Origin: Candidatus Brocadia sp.
Lineage (GTDB): Bacteria > Planctomycetota > Brocadiia > Brocadiales > Brocadiaceae
Reading direction: 5' to 3'
DNA length: 64,000 bases
Assembly: GCA_011525665.1 (NCBI GenBank)
Contig: WYAU01000097.1
Span: forward strand, 1-64,000
Under the pieces are notes generated by a model. That model was not told the origin of the DNA, made no database searches, and saw only the letters and a program-made list of their open reading frames with translations. Numbering within the stretch: the first letter of the stretch is position 1; the number at the start of each line of letters is the position of its first letter. Positions 54,973 through 64,000 of this stretch are shown here, in pieces. The translations under genes and the position numbers were made by a program.

Positions 54973-56124
54973 TTAATCAGGTGGATGTCCGGGATTGATG
55001 GTAAGGTAGTTGAGGTTTCGAACCGTGCAGTAGGGGACATAGCCTTTTTTCTCTGATTTTTTATAGGCCTTGTCTGTTTTCCTCGCGGTTTTTTCCGTGA
55101 AACATGGCCTGTCTTCAGAACAGGAAAAGGGATAGTCAACAGTCAGTACCAGCTTCCCGGCATTGCGAAAAAGATCCAGGTAGCCTTCCATCTCTTTCGT
55201 AACCCGCCGGGGGGTCTTTTGTCCATCGCCGTTGTAGCCATAATAGATATCTTCCTGGCCTATTCCCGTCACTGCGTCAAGATAGGTTTTGTGTGTCCCC
55301 AGCGGTGCGCCATTCTGCGGGAATATGCCAAAGTCCGGGGCTTTACGCCTGGCGTATTCTGAAATCGCAACAACAAAATCAACCATTTCCCGTTCCGCTG
55401 TTTCTCTCTCCAGCCCGCTCTCTCCGCCATGCCCCCAGTATTCATAGGCATCCACGACATCAAGATAAACTCCATCAAAACCTGTTTCGATAATTTTGTC
55501 AAGGTAACTCGATGATGAGCTATAAATGATGGATTGCCATTCAGCTTCCCAGTATTTTACCTTATAGTTTCCGGGCCATTCAGGATTTGACTCGCCAAGC
55601 CATGAAGGCGCCCCCTTGTCAGGAATCCCGTCATTGTCCGCATCCCATGATCTCTCCCAGTACCATCGGTAATTTTCTGCCTCACCGATGCTCATATATG
55701 CCAGCACCAGTTTGCGCCCGCCGGGGCTTTTTTTCAGCGCCGCGACTTGTAAAGCCGTAAACCGGTTTTCATCGCTTCCATCCTGGGAATAATCAGTTAT
55801 AACCAGGTCAAATTTCGTATCTCCCATGGCAGCCAGGTCCATATCCTGCAACTGGTAAACAAAATCGTTTGCATCATTCCATGACAACAAAGGAGAAGAC
55901 AGGGGAAAATCAATTGTACAATTATCCGCCGTATCCGGCACAGATGCTGTTCTCCTTTTCTGAAGGGAAAAAACCGGATGTTGATTGTCAACTGCCGCTT
56001 CCGTCGTGAGGCTAATGACGCCGCCGCCGATAGAAACCGTTGGCACCGATAGGGTCAGGAGAGAAAATGCAAGCGCACTGCCGATGGACATGATGGGGGG
56101 ATTTATGGTGAATTTACTGCTTGC
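54973..56124 (-). CDS. Exported GH114-like hydrolase (endo-alpha-1,4-polygalactosaminidase family)
   Basis: A signal-like hydrophobic stretch (IMSIGSALAFSLLTLSVPTV) is followed by a TIM-barrel domain with FDLVITDYSQDG, KLVLAYMSIGEAENYRWYWE and GFDGVYLDVVDAYEYWG. These are motifs of the GH114/TM1410 family, which cleaves galactosamine-containing polysaccharide. The acidic residues in YLDVVD are likely catalytic. I chose ATG 56124, which overlaps the topA end by 11 bases; an ATG at 56208 lies deep inside topA and one at 56091 would also keep the signal. About 383 residues. It may act on the cell's own exopolysaccharide. Confidence 0.78.
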   Translation of the reverse strand, partial: ASSKFTINPPIMSIGSALAFSLLTLSVPTVSIGGGVISLTTEAAVDNQHPVFSLQKRRTASVPDTADNCTIDFPLSSPLLSWNDANDFVYQLQDMDLAAMGDTKFDLVITDYSQDGSDENRFTALQVAALKKSPGGRKLVLAYMSIGEAENYRWYWERSWDADNDGIPDKGAPSWLGESNPEWPGNYKVKYWEAEWQSIIYSSSSSYLDKIIETGFDGVYLDVVDAYEYWGHGGESGLERETAEREMVDFVVAISEYARRKAPDFGIFPQNGAPLGTHKTYLDAVTGIGQEDIYYGYNGDGQKTPRRVTKEMEGYLDLFRNAGKLVLTVDYPFSCSEDRPCFTEKTARKTDKAYKKSEKKGYVPYCTVRNLNYLTINPGHPPD

Positions 56125-58477
56125 CATTTGTTGTGTCTGTGACACCGGGTAACTCGTTTGTGATATAATCGCATTCAGGGTACTTGCTGCATCCGAAAAA
56201 TATGCCACCCTTTTTCGAGCGGCGCGGAATCAGGTCCCCGCCGCAACCCTCTTTGGGGCACTTTACGCCTGTGGGGAGTGATTTGATATTCCTGCATTTG
56301 GGATAGGCAGAGCATCCCATGAATCTGCCTTTCTTGCCGGATCGGATGACCATGGGGCTGCCGCATTTTTCGCACTTTTCTTCAGTAGGTTCAATCCTGG
56401 ATGTTTCTCCGGTAAGGGATTTTGTGTTCTTGCAGTTCGGGTATGCAGAACATGCAAGAAATTTTCCATGGCGGCTCGTCTTAATGACCATGGCGCTCCC
56501 GCATTTTTCGCACTTTTGATCTGTGGTTTCAGGAGAAGCCGGAGCGCCTTTTTCATCCAGGGGAAGCGTATTTTTACAGGAAGGAAATGCTGAGCATCCT
56601 AAAAACTTTCCGTGTTTTCCCCATCGAATAACCATGGGTTGTCCGCAGACGCTGCATATCTGGTTGCTCTCTTCAGGGGTTCCCTTTACGCTTTTCATCT
56701 CTCCCACCGCCTTTTCCAAATCGATTTTAAACGGCTCATAAAATTCTTTAAGGACGTCAAGCCATCCGATTTTTTCATCTTCAATTTTGTCCAGTTCATC
56801 CTCCATGTGCGAGGTAAATTGCACATCCATTATTTTCGGGAAATGTTCCATGAGCTTTTCGGTAACCAGCGTTCCCAGTTCAGTTGCGTAAAAGGCACGT
56901 TTTTCCTGTTTGACGTATCCCCGGTCCTGTATTGTAGAAATAATGGCGGCATAGGTGCTGGGTCTTCCAATGCCCATCTTTTCCAGTGTTTTTACAAGGG
57001 ACGCCTCGGTGAAACGCGGCGGTGGCTGGGTAAAATGCTGCGTAGGCGCGAGTTCTCGTAATTCAAGCTTCCGGTCTTTTTCCAGCGGAGGAAGAATTTG
57101 CTCATCCTTTTCCATCTCGTGTCCTGAAACAATGGTGTGCCCGTCAAAGAGCAATTCTCTTCCTTTGGCCTTAAAGAGGTATCTCCTCGGAGTGGCATTT
57201 ACAGCCGAATTCTCCAGGGGCACGCCGTCAGCATCTCCGGCATGTTGCGCAACAATTTCAACATCCGTGACGGCGTAGAGCGCCGGGTTCATCTGGCTGG
57301 CGACAAACCGATTCCATATCAGTTCGTAGAGTCTGTACTGATCTTTTGTCAAAAAGTTTTTTATGGATTCGGGGGTATATTCAACGCTCGTGGGCCGGAT
57401 GGCCTCGTGGGCGCCCTGTGTCCCTTTTTTGTCGGATGCATGCACGTTGGGTTTTTCCGGAAGGTAATTTTTGCCGTACTTATCGACAATCAACTTTCGG
57501 CAGGAGGCCAGCGCCTGCTCCGATATATGGAAAGAGTCCGTTCTCATATAGGTAATAAGCCCCACCGCGCCTTCAGCGCCGATATCGATGCCTTCGTAGA
57601 GTTGCTGGGCAATGAGCATCGTTTTTTTCGCGCTGAATTGCAGCCTCGTAGATGCCTGCTGCTGCAAAAGGCTGGTAGTAAAAGGGGGAGGGGCATTGTT
57701 GCGTTTGGTTTGTTTTTTTACACTTGTTACGACATACTCCGCCTTTCGGAGTTCGTTGATAATATCCCTCGCCTGTGCTTCGCTTTTTATCTCGACGTTC
57801 TCATTGTTGAACTTTTGCAGGAAGGATTTAAAGGTCTTACCATCAGTGAGTGCGTCTTTATCTCTTGCAAGGGTCTTTAATTCTGCAGTAATCTTCCAGT
57901 ACTCTTGTTGTTTAAACCCCTTGATCTCCTTTTCGCGCTCAACAATGAGCCGGACAGCCACGGATTGGACGCGGCCGGCGCTGAGTCCCTTGGTAATCTT
58001 TTTCCACAGCAACGGACTTATCTGATACCCCACAAGACGGTCAAGTATGCGGCGCGCCTGCTGGGCATTCACCTTGGCCATATTGATAGGGCCAGGATGT
58101 TTAAACGCCTCGAGAATGGCATCCTTTGTGATCTCATTGAACGTAACCCGCCGTGCCTTTTCGTCCGGTATTTCAAGGGCCTTCGATAAATGCCACGCAA
58201 TGGCCTCGCCCTCGCGGTCAAGATCGGACGCCAGGTAAATGGCGTCCGCCTTCTTTGAATCAGCAAGTAATTCAGAGACCAGCTTTTTCCGGCTGGGGAT
58301 TATTTTATATTCAGGGGTAAAATCGTGTTCAATATCTACGGATAGTTTTCTCTCCGGCAGATCCCGTACGTGTCCCATCGATGAACAAACGAAAAAAGAC
58401 GGACCGAGAAATTTACCAATAGTCTTGGCCTTGGCCGGAGACTCAACAATTACCATATTTTTCTTGGTTCTAGGCAT
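56114..58477 (-). CDS. topA: DNA topoisomerase I
   Basis: TopA relaxes negative supercoils. The Toprim domain (MVIVESPAKAKTIGKFLG, LASDLDREGEAIAWHL) is followed by the catalytic tyrosine block GLITYMRTDSFH around residue 310. Four C-terminal four-cysteine zinc ribbons (CSVCGQPMV, CEKCGSAMV, CEKCGSPMV, CPKEGCGGDL) come next. The 787 residues are typical. It shares its 3' end with the GH114-like gene, and both read minus. Confidence 0.96.
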   Translation of the reverse strand: MPRTKKNMVIVESPAKAKTIGKFLGPSFFVCSSMGHVRDLPERKLSVDIEHDFTPEYKIIPSRKKLVSELLADSKKADAIYLASDLDREGEAIAWHLSKALEIPDEKARRVTFNEITKDAILEAFKHPGPINMAKVNAQQARRILDRLVGYQISPLLWKKITKGLSAGRVQSVAVRLIVEREKEIKGFKQQEYWKITAELKTLARDKDALTDGKTFKSFLQKFNNENVEIKSEAQARDIINELRKAEYVVTSVKKQTKRNNAPPPFTTSLLQQQASTRLQFSAKKTMLIAQQLYEGIDIGAEGAVGLITYMRTDSFHISEQALASCRKLIVDKYGKNYLPEKPNVHASDKKGTQGAHEAIRPTSVEYTPESIKNFLTKDQYRLYELIWNRFVASQMNPALYAVTDVEIVAQHAGDADGVPLENSAVNATPRRYLFKAKGRELLFDGHTIVSGHEMEKDEQILPPLEKDRKLELRELAPTQHFTQPPPRFTEASLVKTLEKMGIGRPSTYAAIISTIQDRGYVKQEKRAFYATELGTLVTEKLMEHFPKIMDVQFTSHMEDELDKIEDEKIGWLDVLKEFYEPFKIDLEKAVGEMKSVKGTPEESNQICSVCGQPMVIRWGKHGKFLGCSAFPSCKNTLPLDEKGAPASPETTDQKCEKCGSAMVIKTSRHGKFLACSAYPNCKNTKSLTGETSRIEPTEEKCEKCGSPMVIRSGKKGRFMGCSAYPKCRNIKSLPTGVKCPKEGCGGDLIPRRSKKGGIFFGCSKYPECDYITNELPGVTDTTNGKQ

Positions 58478-58506
58478 ATAACAACCTCATAACTACAAAA
58501 ACGGAA

Positions 58507-58535
58507 ATTTAAGCAGAGGTTTGAAACGGTGTCAA
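58507..58535 (-). promoter_or_regulatory. Promoter of topA
   Basis: On the minus strand there is TTGACA (58535-58530), a 17-base spacer and TTAAAT (58512-58507), 30 bases before the ATG. Confidence 0.6.
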
Positions 58536-58612
58536 GACTTTTTTCTTTTCCTTGTTTTTGGATAATTCAATTTCAGGGATTTTCGCCGAACGGCATAATG
58601 TTAAAAAACCAT

Positions 58613-58641
58613 TTGATAATTGTAATAATTATAGATAAAAT
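58613..58641 (+). promoter_or_regulatory. Promoter of the SurA/PpiD-like gene
   Basis: TTGATA (58613-58618), a 17-base spacer and TAAAAT (58636-58641), 62 bases before the ATG at 58703. Confidence 0.6.
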
Positions 58642-58702
58642 GATCTTTTATTTTATTTTTTCTATAGAAAACTAAACAAAGGGATTCTGTTAAGAGGGAC
58701 AT

Positions 58703-60454
58703 ATGGTTTCGAGTTCTTGGTTCAGAAGGCATCAGAAGACGGTGTATATCGTCATGATCTTTGCAATGTTTGTATGGGGGATCAGCTATTCTGTTATGGA
58801 GATGATCCCGAAAAGACCTGTAGGAAGAATCTTCGGCAAGAAGGTCACACAGAATGAATTTGCAGATATGGTGGGACGATGGCAAAGATTGTTCTTCCCG
58901 CAAGCAAGAGAATCCGTTGTTTCCCTGGTTTGGAAACAACTCTTGTTTGTGGAAAAAGCAAAGAGGATGGGGATTACGGTGACAGCGCATGAGATTGACG
59001 ATGGTCTTCAAAGGCTTGCTTTTCAAATATTTGGCGCGAATGAGGACATCAACCGGTCGGGCCTCATGCAATTTCTTTGTAGCAATTTCAGGCTTAATCA
59101 GGAACAGATAATGCGCACCCTGGGGGAAGCGCTTCTTGTCGAAAAACTGGAATCCATGATGCGAATGTCTGTAAAGATGACAACGGATGAAGCCTGGCAA
59201 AGATACTCCCTCGAGAACGAGCAGGTAAAACTCAAGGCGCTTACCTTGAAGGCAAAGGATTTTCTGGATTTGGTTACGGTAACGGAGGACGAAATACGCG
59301 CTTTTTATGAGGAACACAAAAATAACGAATACCAGGAAGGCTCCGAGAAACCCGGATACAAACTTCCCGAGAGGGTTAAGCTGGAATGCCTGGTTGCACG
59401 GTATGATGATATGGAAAGGCTCGTGTCAGTTGCAGAAGAAGAAATGAAAAAATATTATGAAGACAACAGGGAGACACAATTTAAAGTTCCGGCCTCCGGC
59501 CATGAACCCGCAGAAAAAGAGGGTAAGACTGCAACCAAAGATGGCCCGTCAGCCGATGAGCAGCCCGTGAAAGAGGAAAAGACATCGGCTGCTTATAAAT
59601 CATTTACCGAGGTAAGAGGGGAAATTCAAAAGACCCTCGCAAGACAAAAAGCAATGGAGAAGGCCGCGGAAATAATGAGCAAGCTGGATGAGGAAATATA
59701 TGAGGCCATGGATAAGGCAGAACGCCCCGGCTTCAAGAATCTGGCTGATAAATATACAGTGGCGTATGAGATTCCTAAAGGCAAGAAGTCCAACAGTGAA
59801 TTTCTGACGGAGAATGATCTTCTGGAGCTATTCCCCGGTTCCAACCAGATCGTTCAGGTTGCATTTGATAGGGATAAACACGAAGCATCCGTCCCTCTTG
59901 AGTTTATTGAAGGTAAAGTGATTTTTCAGATAATTGACAAAAAACCATCAGCGGCCGCGCCGCTGGAAGAGGTAAGAAACGAGGTGATCAGTGATTTTAA
60001 GATCGAAAAGGCTCTCCTGAAAACAAAGGAAATTGCAGAAAAGAACCTCCAAACCTTCCCGAACGGTTCCTTCGATGATATCGTAAAAGCAATCCGGGCG
60101 GAAACGGGAAAAAGAGATATTCCGGTTTGTGAAACTGACTATATTAATCGCCCGATGAAACTGTTCAATAGAGACTCGCGATATATCGAAGCGCTCAAAG
60201 AGGACCGGCCCAATGTGGCAAAAAAGGCATTCGAGCTGAAACCAGGCCAGTTAGGAATTGCCATAGAAACCTCCGGAGAAAAGGCATGCTATATCATCAG
60301 CCTGGTGGATAGGAAATCTGCAGACAAAAAGGCCTTTGAAAAAGACAGGGAAAATGCGACGAAACGATATTTATATGAAAAACAAGAGGCCTTCATGACC
60401 GCCTGGCAGGATGAGATTAACCGGCACGGGGAAATATATACGAAATTCCAATAA
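58703..60454 (+). CDS. SurA/PpiD-like membrane-anchored periplasmic folding factor
   Basis: This is a 583-residue protein with an N-terminal anchor (TVYIVMIFAMFVWGISYSV). A SurA_N-type helical chaperone domain follows (GKKVTQNEFADMVGRWQ..., then AHEIDDGLQRLAF), then a charged linker (about 265-300) and a C-terminal region weakly resembling peptidyl-prolyl isomerase parts (FELKPGQLGIAIETSGEKAC, YIISLVDRK). A canonical parvulin domain is not obvious, so isomerase activity is uncertain. It probably helps outer-membrane protein folding. The ribosome site AGAGGGAC precedes the ATG. It has its own promoter and is divergent from topA. Confidence 0.75.
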   Translation: MVSSSWFRRHQKTVYIVMIFAMFVWGISYSVMEMIPKRPVGRIFGKKVTQNEFADMVGRWQRLFFPQARESVVSLVWKQLLFVEKAKRMGITVTAHEIDDGLQRLAFQIFGANEDINRSGLMQFLCSNFRLNQEQIMRTLGEALLVEKLESMMRMSVKMTTDEAWQRYSLENEQVKLKALTLKAKDFLDLVTVTEDEIRAFYEEHKNNEYQEGSEKPGYKLPERVKLECLVARYDDMERLVSVAEEEMKKYYEDNRETQFKVPASGHEPAEKEGKTATKDGPSADEQPVKEEKTSAAYKSFTEVRGEIQKTLARQKAMEKAAEIMSKLDEEIYEAMDKAERPGFKNLADKYTVAYEIPKGKKSNSEFLTENDLLELFPGSNQIVQVAFDRDKHEASVPLEFIEGKVIFQIIDKKPSAAAPLEEVRNEVISDFKIEKALLKTKEIAEKNLQTFPNGSFDDIVKAIRAETGKRDIPVCETDYINRPMKLFNRDSRYIEALKEDRPNVAKKAFELKPGQLGIAIETSGEKACYIISLVDRKSADKKAFEKDRENATKRYLYEKQEAFMTAWQDEINRHGEIYTKFQ

Positions 60455-60484
60455 AAAGACAAGGTAAATTATTAGGAACGTACG

Positions 60485-61444
60485 TTGGAAACGATTTATG
60501 GCATAAAAGAATTACCCAGAAAGATTAAATATCCTGTGGCCACTCTTGGAATGTTTGACGGAGTACACCGCGGACATCAAAAGATTATCGAGAGTTTACG
60601 GCACTACGCAGTGGCGAGAAAAGGGGAATCTGTGGTGATTACTTTCGACCGCCACCCGAAAAGCATCATCGAAAACAGACCGCCCTCATTCCTTACTTCA
60701 CTGGAGCACAGATTGTCATTGTTTGAGCGTCTGGGAGTGGATTATACGGTAGTGCTCCCGTTTGACCGGAAAATTGCAGAAATGTCCGCTGAAAATTTTA
60801 TCTGTGAGATATTGGTCGGGTGGTTGGGCGTAAGGTGTATCGTGCTGGGCTTCAATTGTCATTTCGGCAAAGGCCGGGAAGGAAATATCACGCTGGCCCG
60901 TAACCTGGCTGACAAATACGGCTATGAGGTGCACGACTGCCTTCCGGTAGTATATCGTGGTCAGACAATTAGTAGCACGGCCATTCGTCAGGCCATTCTC
61001 CAGGGTGATTTGGAAAATGCGGAGGCCATGCTTGGCAGACCGGTTTCCATCCTTGGCACTGTCGTGAAGAAGTCCGGGAGGGGCAAAACATTGGGGTATC
61101 CTACGGCAAATCTGGATTTGCATCATGAAGTAAGACCGCCCCGTGGTGTCTATGGGACAAAGGTTCGATGGGCCGGACAAGACCATCTGGCATTGACCAA
61201 TATAGGTTTAAGACCCACGTTTGCAAGGGAACCGTTTGTGAGCGAAGACGAAACACCGGAGATCGAAGTACATATTCTTGATTTCCAAGAGGTCCTGTAC
61301 GGGCAAAACCTTGAAGTGCAATTTCTCTTTAAGATAAGGGATGAAATTCCTTTTCAAACTGCGGAAGAACTCAAGGCCCGGATCGAAAAAGATAAAGAAA
61401 TATTGTTGAAAAAGGCGTTACCTCTTCAGCATAGCACCGTGTAA
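60485..61444 (+). CDS. ribF: Bifunctional riboflavin kinase/FMN adenylyltransferase
   Basis: RibF turns riboflavin to FMN and FAD. The N-terminal adenylyltransferase part has ATLGMFDGVHRGHQKIIES and VLGFNCHFGKGREGN. SSTAIRQAILQGDLENAEAM leads to the kinase part with GRGKTLGYPTANLDL and YGTKV. It starts with TTG behind AGGAA; no ATG fits. The 319 residues are normal. It follows the folding factor gene by 30 bases. Confidence 0.95.
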   Translation: METIYGIKELPRKIKYPVATLGMFDGVHRGHQKIIESLRHYAVARKGESVVITFDRHPKSIIENRPPSFLTSLEHRLSLFERLGVDYTVVLPFDRKIAEMSAENFICEILVGWLGVRCIVLGFNCHFGKGREGNITLARNLADKYGYEVHDCLPVVYRGQTISSTAIRQAILQGDLENAEAMLGRPVSILGTVVKKSGRGKTLGYPTANLDLHHEVRPPRGVYGTKVRWAGQDHLALTNIGLRPTFAREPFVSEDETPEIEVHILDFQEVLYGQNLEVQFLFKIRDEIPFQTAEELKARIEKDKEILLKKALPLQHSTV

Positions 61445-61640
61445 TTTCACATTCCATCTTTCCCCGCACGTACCTCTCCACCCTGTCGTGCTTCTTTCCG
61501 CTTTTTACCGATTTCTGAGTAAACTTTGTTCGGTAAACATTTCGTCTGTCCCGGAGACAGGACTCACCGAAGCTTCTGAAATACTTTCATTATTTCCGGG
61601 CGCCGCAAGAGCGGTATGATGGCTGCGGTGAATTATCCCC

Positions 61641-62555
61641 TCAGGCTAATCCGTATTTTTCAATATTTCTGTCTGCAATTTCCTGGATCTTCCGTATCTC
61701 TTCGTTCCCGTCCGGCGACTTGAAGAGATGGGCAAAACGGCCTTGAATCTTCAGGTATTCTTCCACCGGGGTTTTAGGCGTTGAAACCTTTCTCACCTTT
61801 GTTATTTTGCCATTCTCCATTTCAAAGATAGGATACAGCCCTGTCTGTACGGCTAATCTGGCGACCGTGATGGTTAGCTGGGGATTTGATCTCCAGCCGA
61901 GCGGGCATGGCGAGTGGATTTGCAGATATTTTGGGCCCGTTATAGAGAGTGCCTTTTTTACCTTGTTTTCAATATCTTTCGGGAATGACACAGAGGCCGT
62001 TGCGACATAAGGAATGTTGTGGGCAGCCGCAATGCCGGGCATGTCTTTTTTGTTGTGTTTATTCCCCCACGAAAACTCTCCATAGGGGCTGGTCGTTGTC
62101 ATGCAGTCGAAGGGTGTCAGGCCACTGCGCTGTACGCCGGTATTCATATACGCCTCATTGTCATAGCAAACATAGAGGATATCGTGACCCCTTTCCAGCA
62201 TACCGCTGAGTGCCTGGAGGCCAATATCAGCCGTGCCGCCGTCACCGCCCTGAGCAATGACCTTTGCCTCGTTCTGTCTTCCCAGTGACTTCAGGGCTGC
62301 CTCGATACCTGATGCCACGGCGGCCGAATTTTCAAATAAGGAGTGGATGAAAGGGACTTCCCATGATGATTGAGGAAACCGTGTGGTAAAGACCTCCAGA
62401 CACCCCGTGGCATCTGTTACAATTACGTTAGAACCAGCCGCACCCAGTACGAGCTTTGCGGCGAGCGCCTCGCCACACCCGGTACAGGCGGTGTGTCCGG
62501 AAGCCAGGAGTGTTTGACACGATTGTTCCTTTGATGCTGTAAGTGTTGTAGTCAT
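61641..62555 (-). CDS. porB: 2-oxoacid:ferredoxin oxidoreductase beta subunit (PorB type)
   Basis: This is the thiamine diphosphate-binding subunit. [20 protein letters not shown] and [13 protein letters not shown] carry cluster cysteines, [16 protein letters not shown] is the ThDP motif, and [13 protein letters not shown] follows. ATG 62555 lies four bases after the alpha stop; a TTG at 62573 inside alpha is less likely. About 304 residues. It is the distal gene of a Por operon, delta-alpha-beta in the visible part. Pyruvate is the likely substrate, but other 2-oxoacids are possible. Confidence 0.93.
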   Translation of the reverse strand: MTTTLTASKEQSCQTLLASGHTACTGCGEALAAKLVLGAAGSNVIVTDATGCLEVFTTRFPQSSWEVPFIHSLFENSAAVASGIEAALKSLGRQNEAKVIAQGGDGGTADIGLQALSGMLERGHDILYVCYDNEAYMNTGVQRSGLTPFDCMTTTSPYGEFSWGNKHNKKDMPGIAAAHNIPYVATASVSFPKDIENKVKKALSITGPKYLQIHSPCPLGWRSNPQLTITVARLAVQTGLYPIFEMENGKITKVRKVSTPKTPVEEYLKIQGRFAHLFKSPDGNEEIRKIQEIADRNIEKYGLA

Positions 62556-62559
62556 AACA

Positions 62560-63735
62560 TTATTTACCCCCAATTAATGCCTCGTTGAGGCCAACAAATT
62601 TTTCTTCGAACGTAGCCTTCACGGTGTCTTTAATGACGTGGTGAATTGTGTCAACGGTGATATCCCGGCCACCAAGGCCCAGAATAAATCCGTTGATCTT
62701 TGGCGTCTTGGGTTTGCCATAGAATACACTCTTGATTTCGTTTACCAATATGCCGCCATAACCCAGGGAAATGGCTTTCTCAAGCACGGCAATCTCTTTT
62801 ACATGATTTAATGCCCTGTAAATTTCATCCTTTGGGAAAGGCCGGTATGAGCGGACTTTAAGGATACCGATTTTTTGTCCCTTTGCCCGTAACTCATCGA
62901 CAACGTCCTTCAGTGTTCCGATAACAGACCCCATAGCCACGAGTACCAGAGAGGCGTCTTCAACCTTGTACGTATCAATAAGTCCACCCTGAAAACGGCC
63001 GAACTGGTTGTGGAAATCGGCTGCAACATCACCGATAACCTGTAACGAGGTGCGCATCGTCTTTTCAATAAAGTAGCGTGTCTCCATGTACCCGTCCGGA
63101 CCCACCATTGCTCCAAAGGTAAGAGGATTTTTCGGTGTAAGATAATATTGGGGTTTGAATGGCGGCAGGAATTTATCGGCCTCTTCCTGCAAGATAAGTT
63201 CAATGGGTTCAAACGAATGGGTCAGAACAAATCCATCCATGCATATCATGACGGGAAGCATGACATCCTTATTTTCTGCGATCTTAAATGCCTGTAAATG
63301 CATATCGCTTGCTTCCTGGTTGTCCTCTGCGTAAAGCTGTATCCAGCCGCTGTCACGAGCTGTTAAAGAATCCTGCTGGTCATTCCAGATATTAATAGGG
63401 GCAGATACAGCCCGGTTGACACAGGTCATGACGACAGGAAGCCGCATGCCGGCGATATTGTAAAGCACCTCGATCATGAGTAAAAACCCTTGTGAGGTAG
63501 TAGCGGTGTATGTCCTCGCCCCTGTTGCACTTGCGCCCAGGACTACGGATGCTGCCGAATGTTCACTTTCCACATTAACATATTCTGTTTTGAGTTCTCC
63601 GTTAGCCACCAGTTCCGAAAGATGCTCCACAATATGGGTTTGCGGTGTAATAGGATAAGCTGAAATTACATGGGGTCTGCAGACACCTACAGTTTTCGCT
63701 ACTGCAATGGAGCCTTCAATAAATGTAGTACTCAT
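62560..63735 (-). CDS. porA: 2-oxoacid:ferredoxin oxidoreductase alpha subunit (PorA type)
   Basis: This is the pyrimidine-binding alpha chain. [20 protein letters not shown], then [39 protein letters not shown] and [20 protein letters not shown] are family blocks. The start ATG overlaps the delta stop by one base (TAATG) and is preceded by GGAGG; the longer frame to 63777 is unsupported. About 391 residues. Confidence 0.94.
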   Translation of the reverse strand: MSTTFIEGSIAVAKTVGVCRPHVISAYPITPQTHIVEHLSELVANGELKTEYVNVESEHSAASVVLGASATGARTYTATTSQGFLLMIEVLYNIAGMRLPVVMTCVNRAVSAPINIWNDQQDSLTARDSGWIQLYAEDNQEASDMHLQAFKIAENKDVMLPVMICMDGFVLTHSFEPIELILQEEADKFLPPFKPQYYLTPKNPLTFGAMVGPDGYMETRYFIEKTMRTSLQVIGDVAADFHNQFGRFQGGLIDTYKVEDASLVLVAMGSVIGTLKDVVDELRAKGQKIGILKVRSYRPFPKDEIYRALNHVKEIAVLEKAISLGYGGILVNEIKSVFYGKPKTPKINGFILGLGGRDITVDTIHHVIKDTVKATFEEKFVGLNEALIGGK

Positions 63736-63995
63736 TACTTTTCCTCCACGACCATTTCGATATCGCTTGAAGAACATTCTTCAGCACATATTCCGCAACC
63801 TTTACAATACGTATAATCTACCGTATATTTCTTTTTTTCTACCATGGTAACACAACCCTCGGGACAGTAGATTTTGCAAAGGCCGCAACCAACGCACTTT
63901 TCCTGATGGAAGATCGGCTTAAAATTTCTCCAGCCACAGGTTTGGTTGGCCTTACTGGTACCCGCCTTCGCAATGGCGCCTAAATCTAATCTCAT
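63735..63995 (-). CDS. porD: 2-oxoacid:ferredoxin oxidoreductase delta subunit (ferredoxin, PorD type)
   Basis: This 86-residue protein has two [4Fe-4S] motifs, CVGCGLCKIYCPEGC and CKGCGICAEECSSSD. The second lacks the usual proline after the fourth cysteine. It passes electrons from the catalytic subunits to ferredoxin. The start ATG is five bases from the window edge, so upstream genes such as a gamma subunit would lie outside and cannot be seen. Confidence 0.9.
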   Translation of the reverse strand: MRLDLGAIAKAGTSKANQTCGWRNFKPIFHQEKCVGCGLCKIYCPEGCVTMVEKKKYTVDYTYCKGCGICAEECSSSDIEMVVEEK

Positions 63996-64000
63996 ACGGA

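Noticed and set aside
1-64000. CRISPR arrays
   Set aside because: No regularly spaced direct repeats were seen anywhere; the repeats present are single palindromes.

Overview
The window reads as a chromosomal segment of a Gram-negative planctomycete, most likely an anammox bacterium of the order Brocadiales (Candidatus Brocadia/Jettenia/Kuenenia group). This is inferred from protein style and gene content and was not tested by any search. Supporting points are an LpxD/fatty-acid block next to glmS, a SpoVG protein carrying a zinc ribbon, two different pyruvate/2-oxoacid:ferredoxin oxidoreductases, an RnfB-type iron-sulfur protein, corrinoid methyl-transfer genes, and many short palindromic repeats between genes.

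Layout. 1-1117 is a degraded intergenic region with a structured RNA that resembles an IscB/IsrB omega RNA (HEARO), the 3' end of an ASCH-domain gene on the minus strand, and another gene remnant. 1145-7185 holds gltX, thpR, recA and alaS. 7379-12234 is a textbook lipid operon (rpmF-plsX-fabH-fabD-acpP-fabF) behind a strong promoter, followed by lpxD, glmS and rmuC. 16694-19355 is a small mobile/accessory island: a RelBE module ending in a clear integron attC-like site, a frameshifted HNH-repeat gene, a REP-associated transposase with REP hairpins, and a second toxin-antitoxin pair. 19696-24970 (minus strand) is a corrinoid methyl-transfer operon: a truncated formate dehydrogenase, a corrinoid protein, two UroD/MtaA-type methyltransferases and a reductive activator.

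25729-30351 mixes hutU and phhB with toxin-antitoxin remnants, a MITE-like element and a nucleotidyltransferase pair. 29674-32755 has a dTMP-kinase-like gene, a COG2403 GTPase and carbamate kinase. A tRNA-Arg(CCG), nth and an aquaporin follow. 34760-42953 (minus) carries the single-chain pyruvate:ferredoxin oxidoreductase, a rubrerythrin-like protein, gpsA, glyA and prfB with its programmed +1 frameshift. 43175-45300 is rsmD-ispE-spoVG, then ilvB, rnfB-rsmE, hsp20, pncB, an M16 peptidase, a GH114-like hydrolase, topA, a SurA/PpiD-like chaperone and ribF. The window ends in a multi-subunit 2-oxoacid:ferredoxin oxidoreductase operon (minus) that is cut by the right edge.

Together these are housekeeping blocks of translation, lipid and envelope synthesis, with central carbon enzymes (acetyl-CoA/pyruvate via ferredoxin, serine/one-carbon). 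They are interrupted by accessory stretches rich in toxin-antitoxin modules, gene wreckage and palindromic repeats. The most interesting items are the orphan omega-RNA-like locus, the attC site, the corrinoid operon with its odd activator and its internally deleted formate dehydrogenase, and the MITE-like element.
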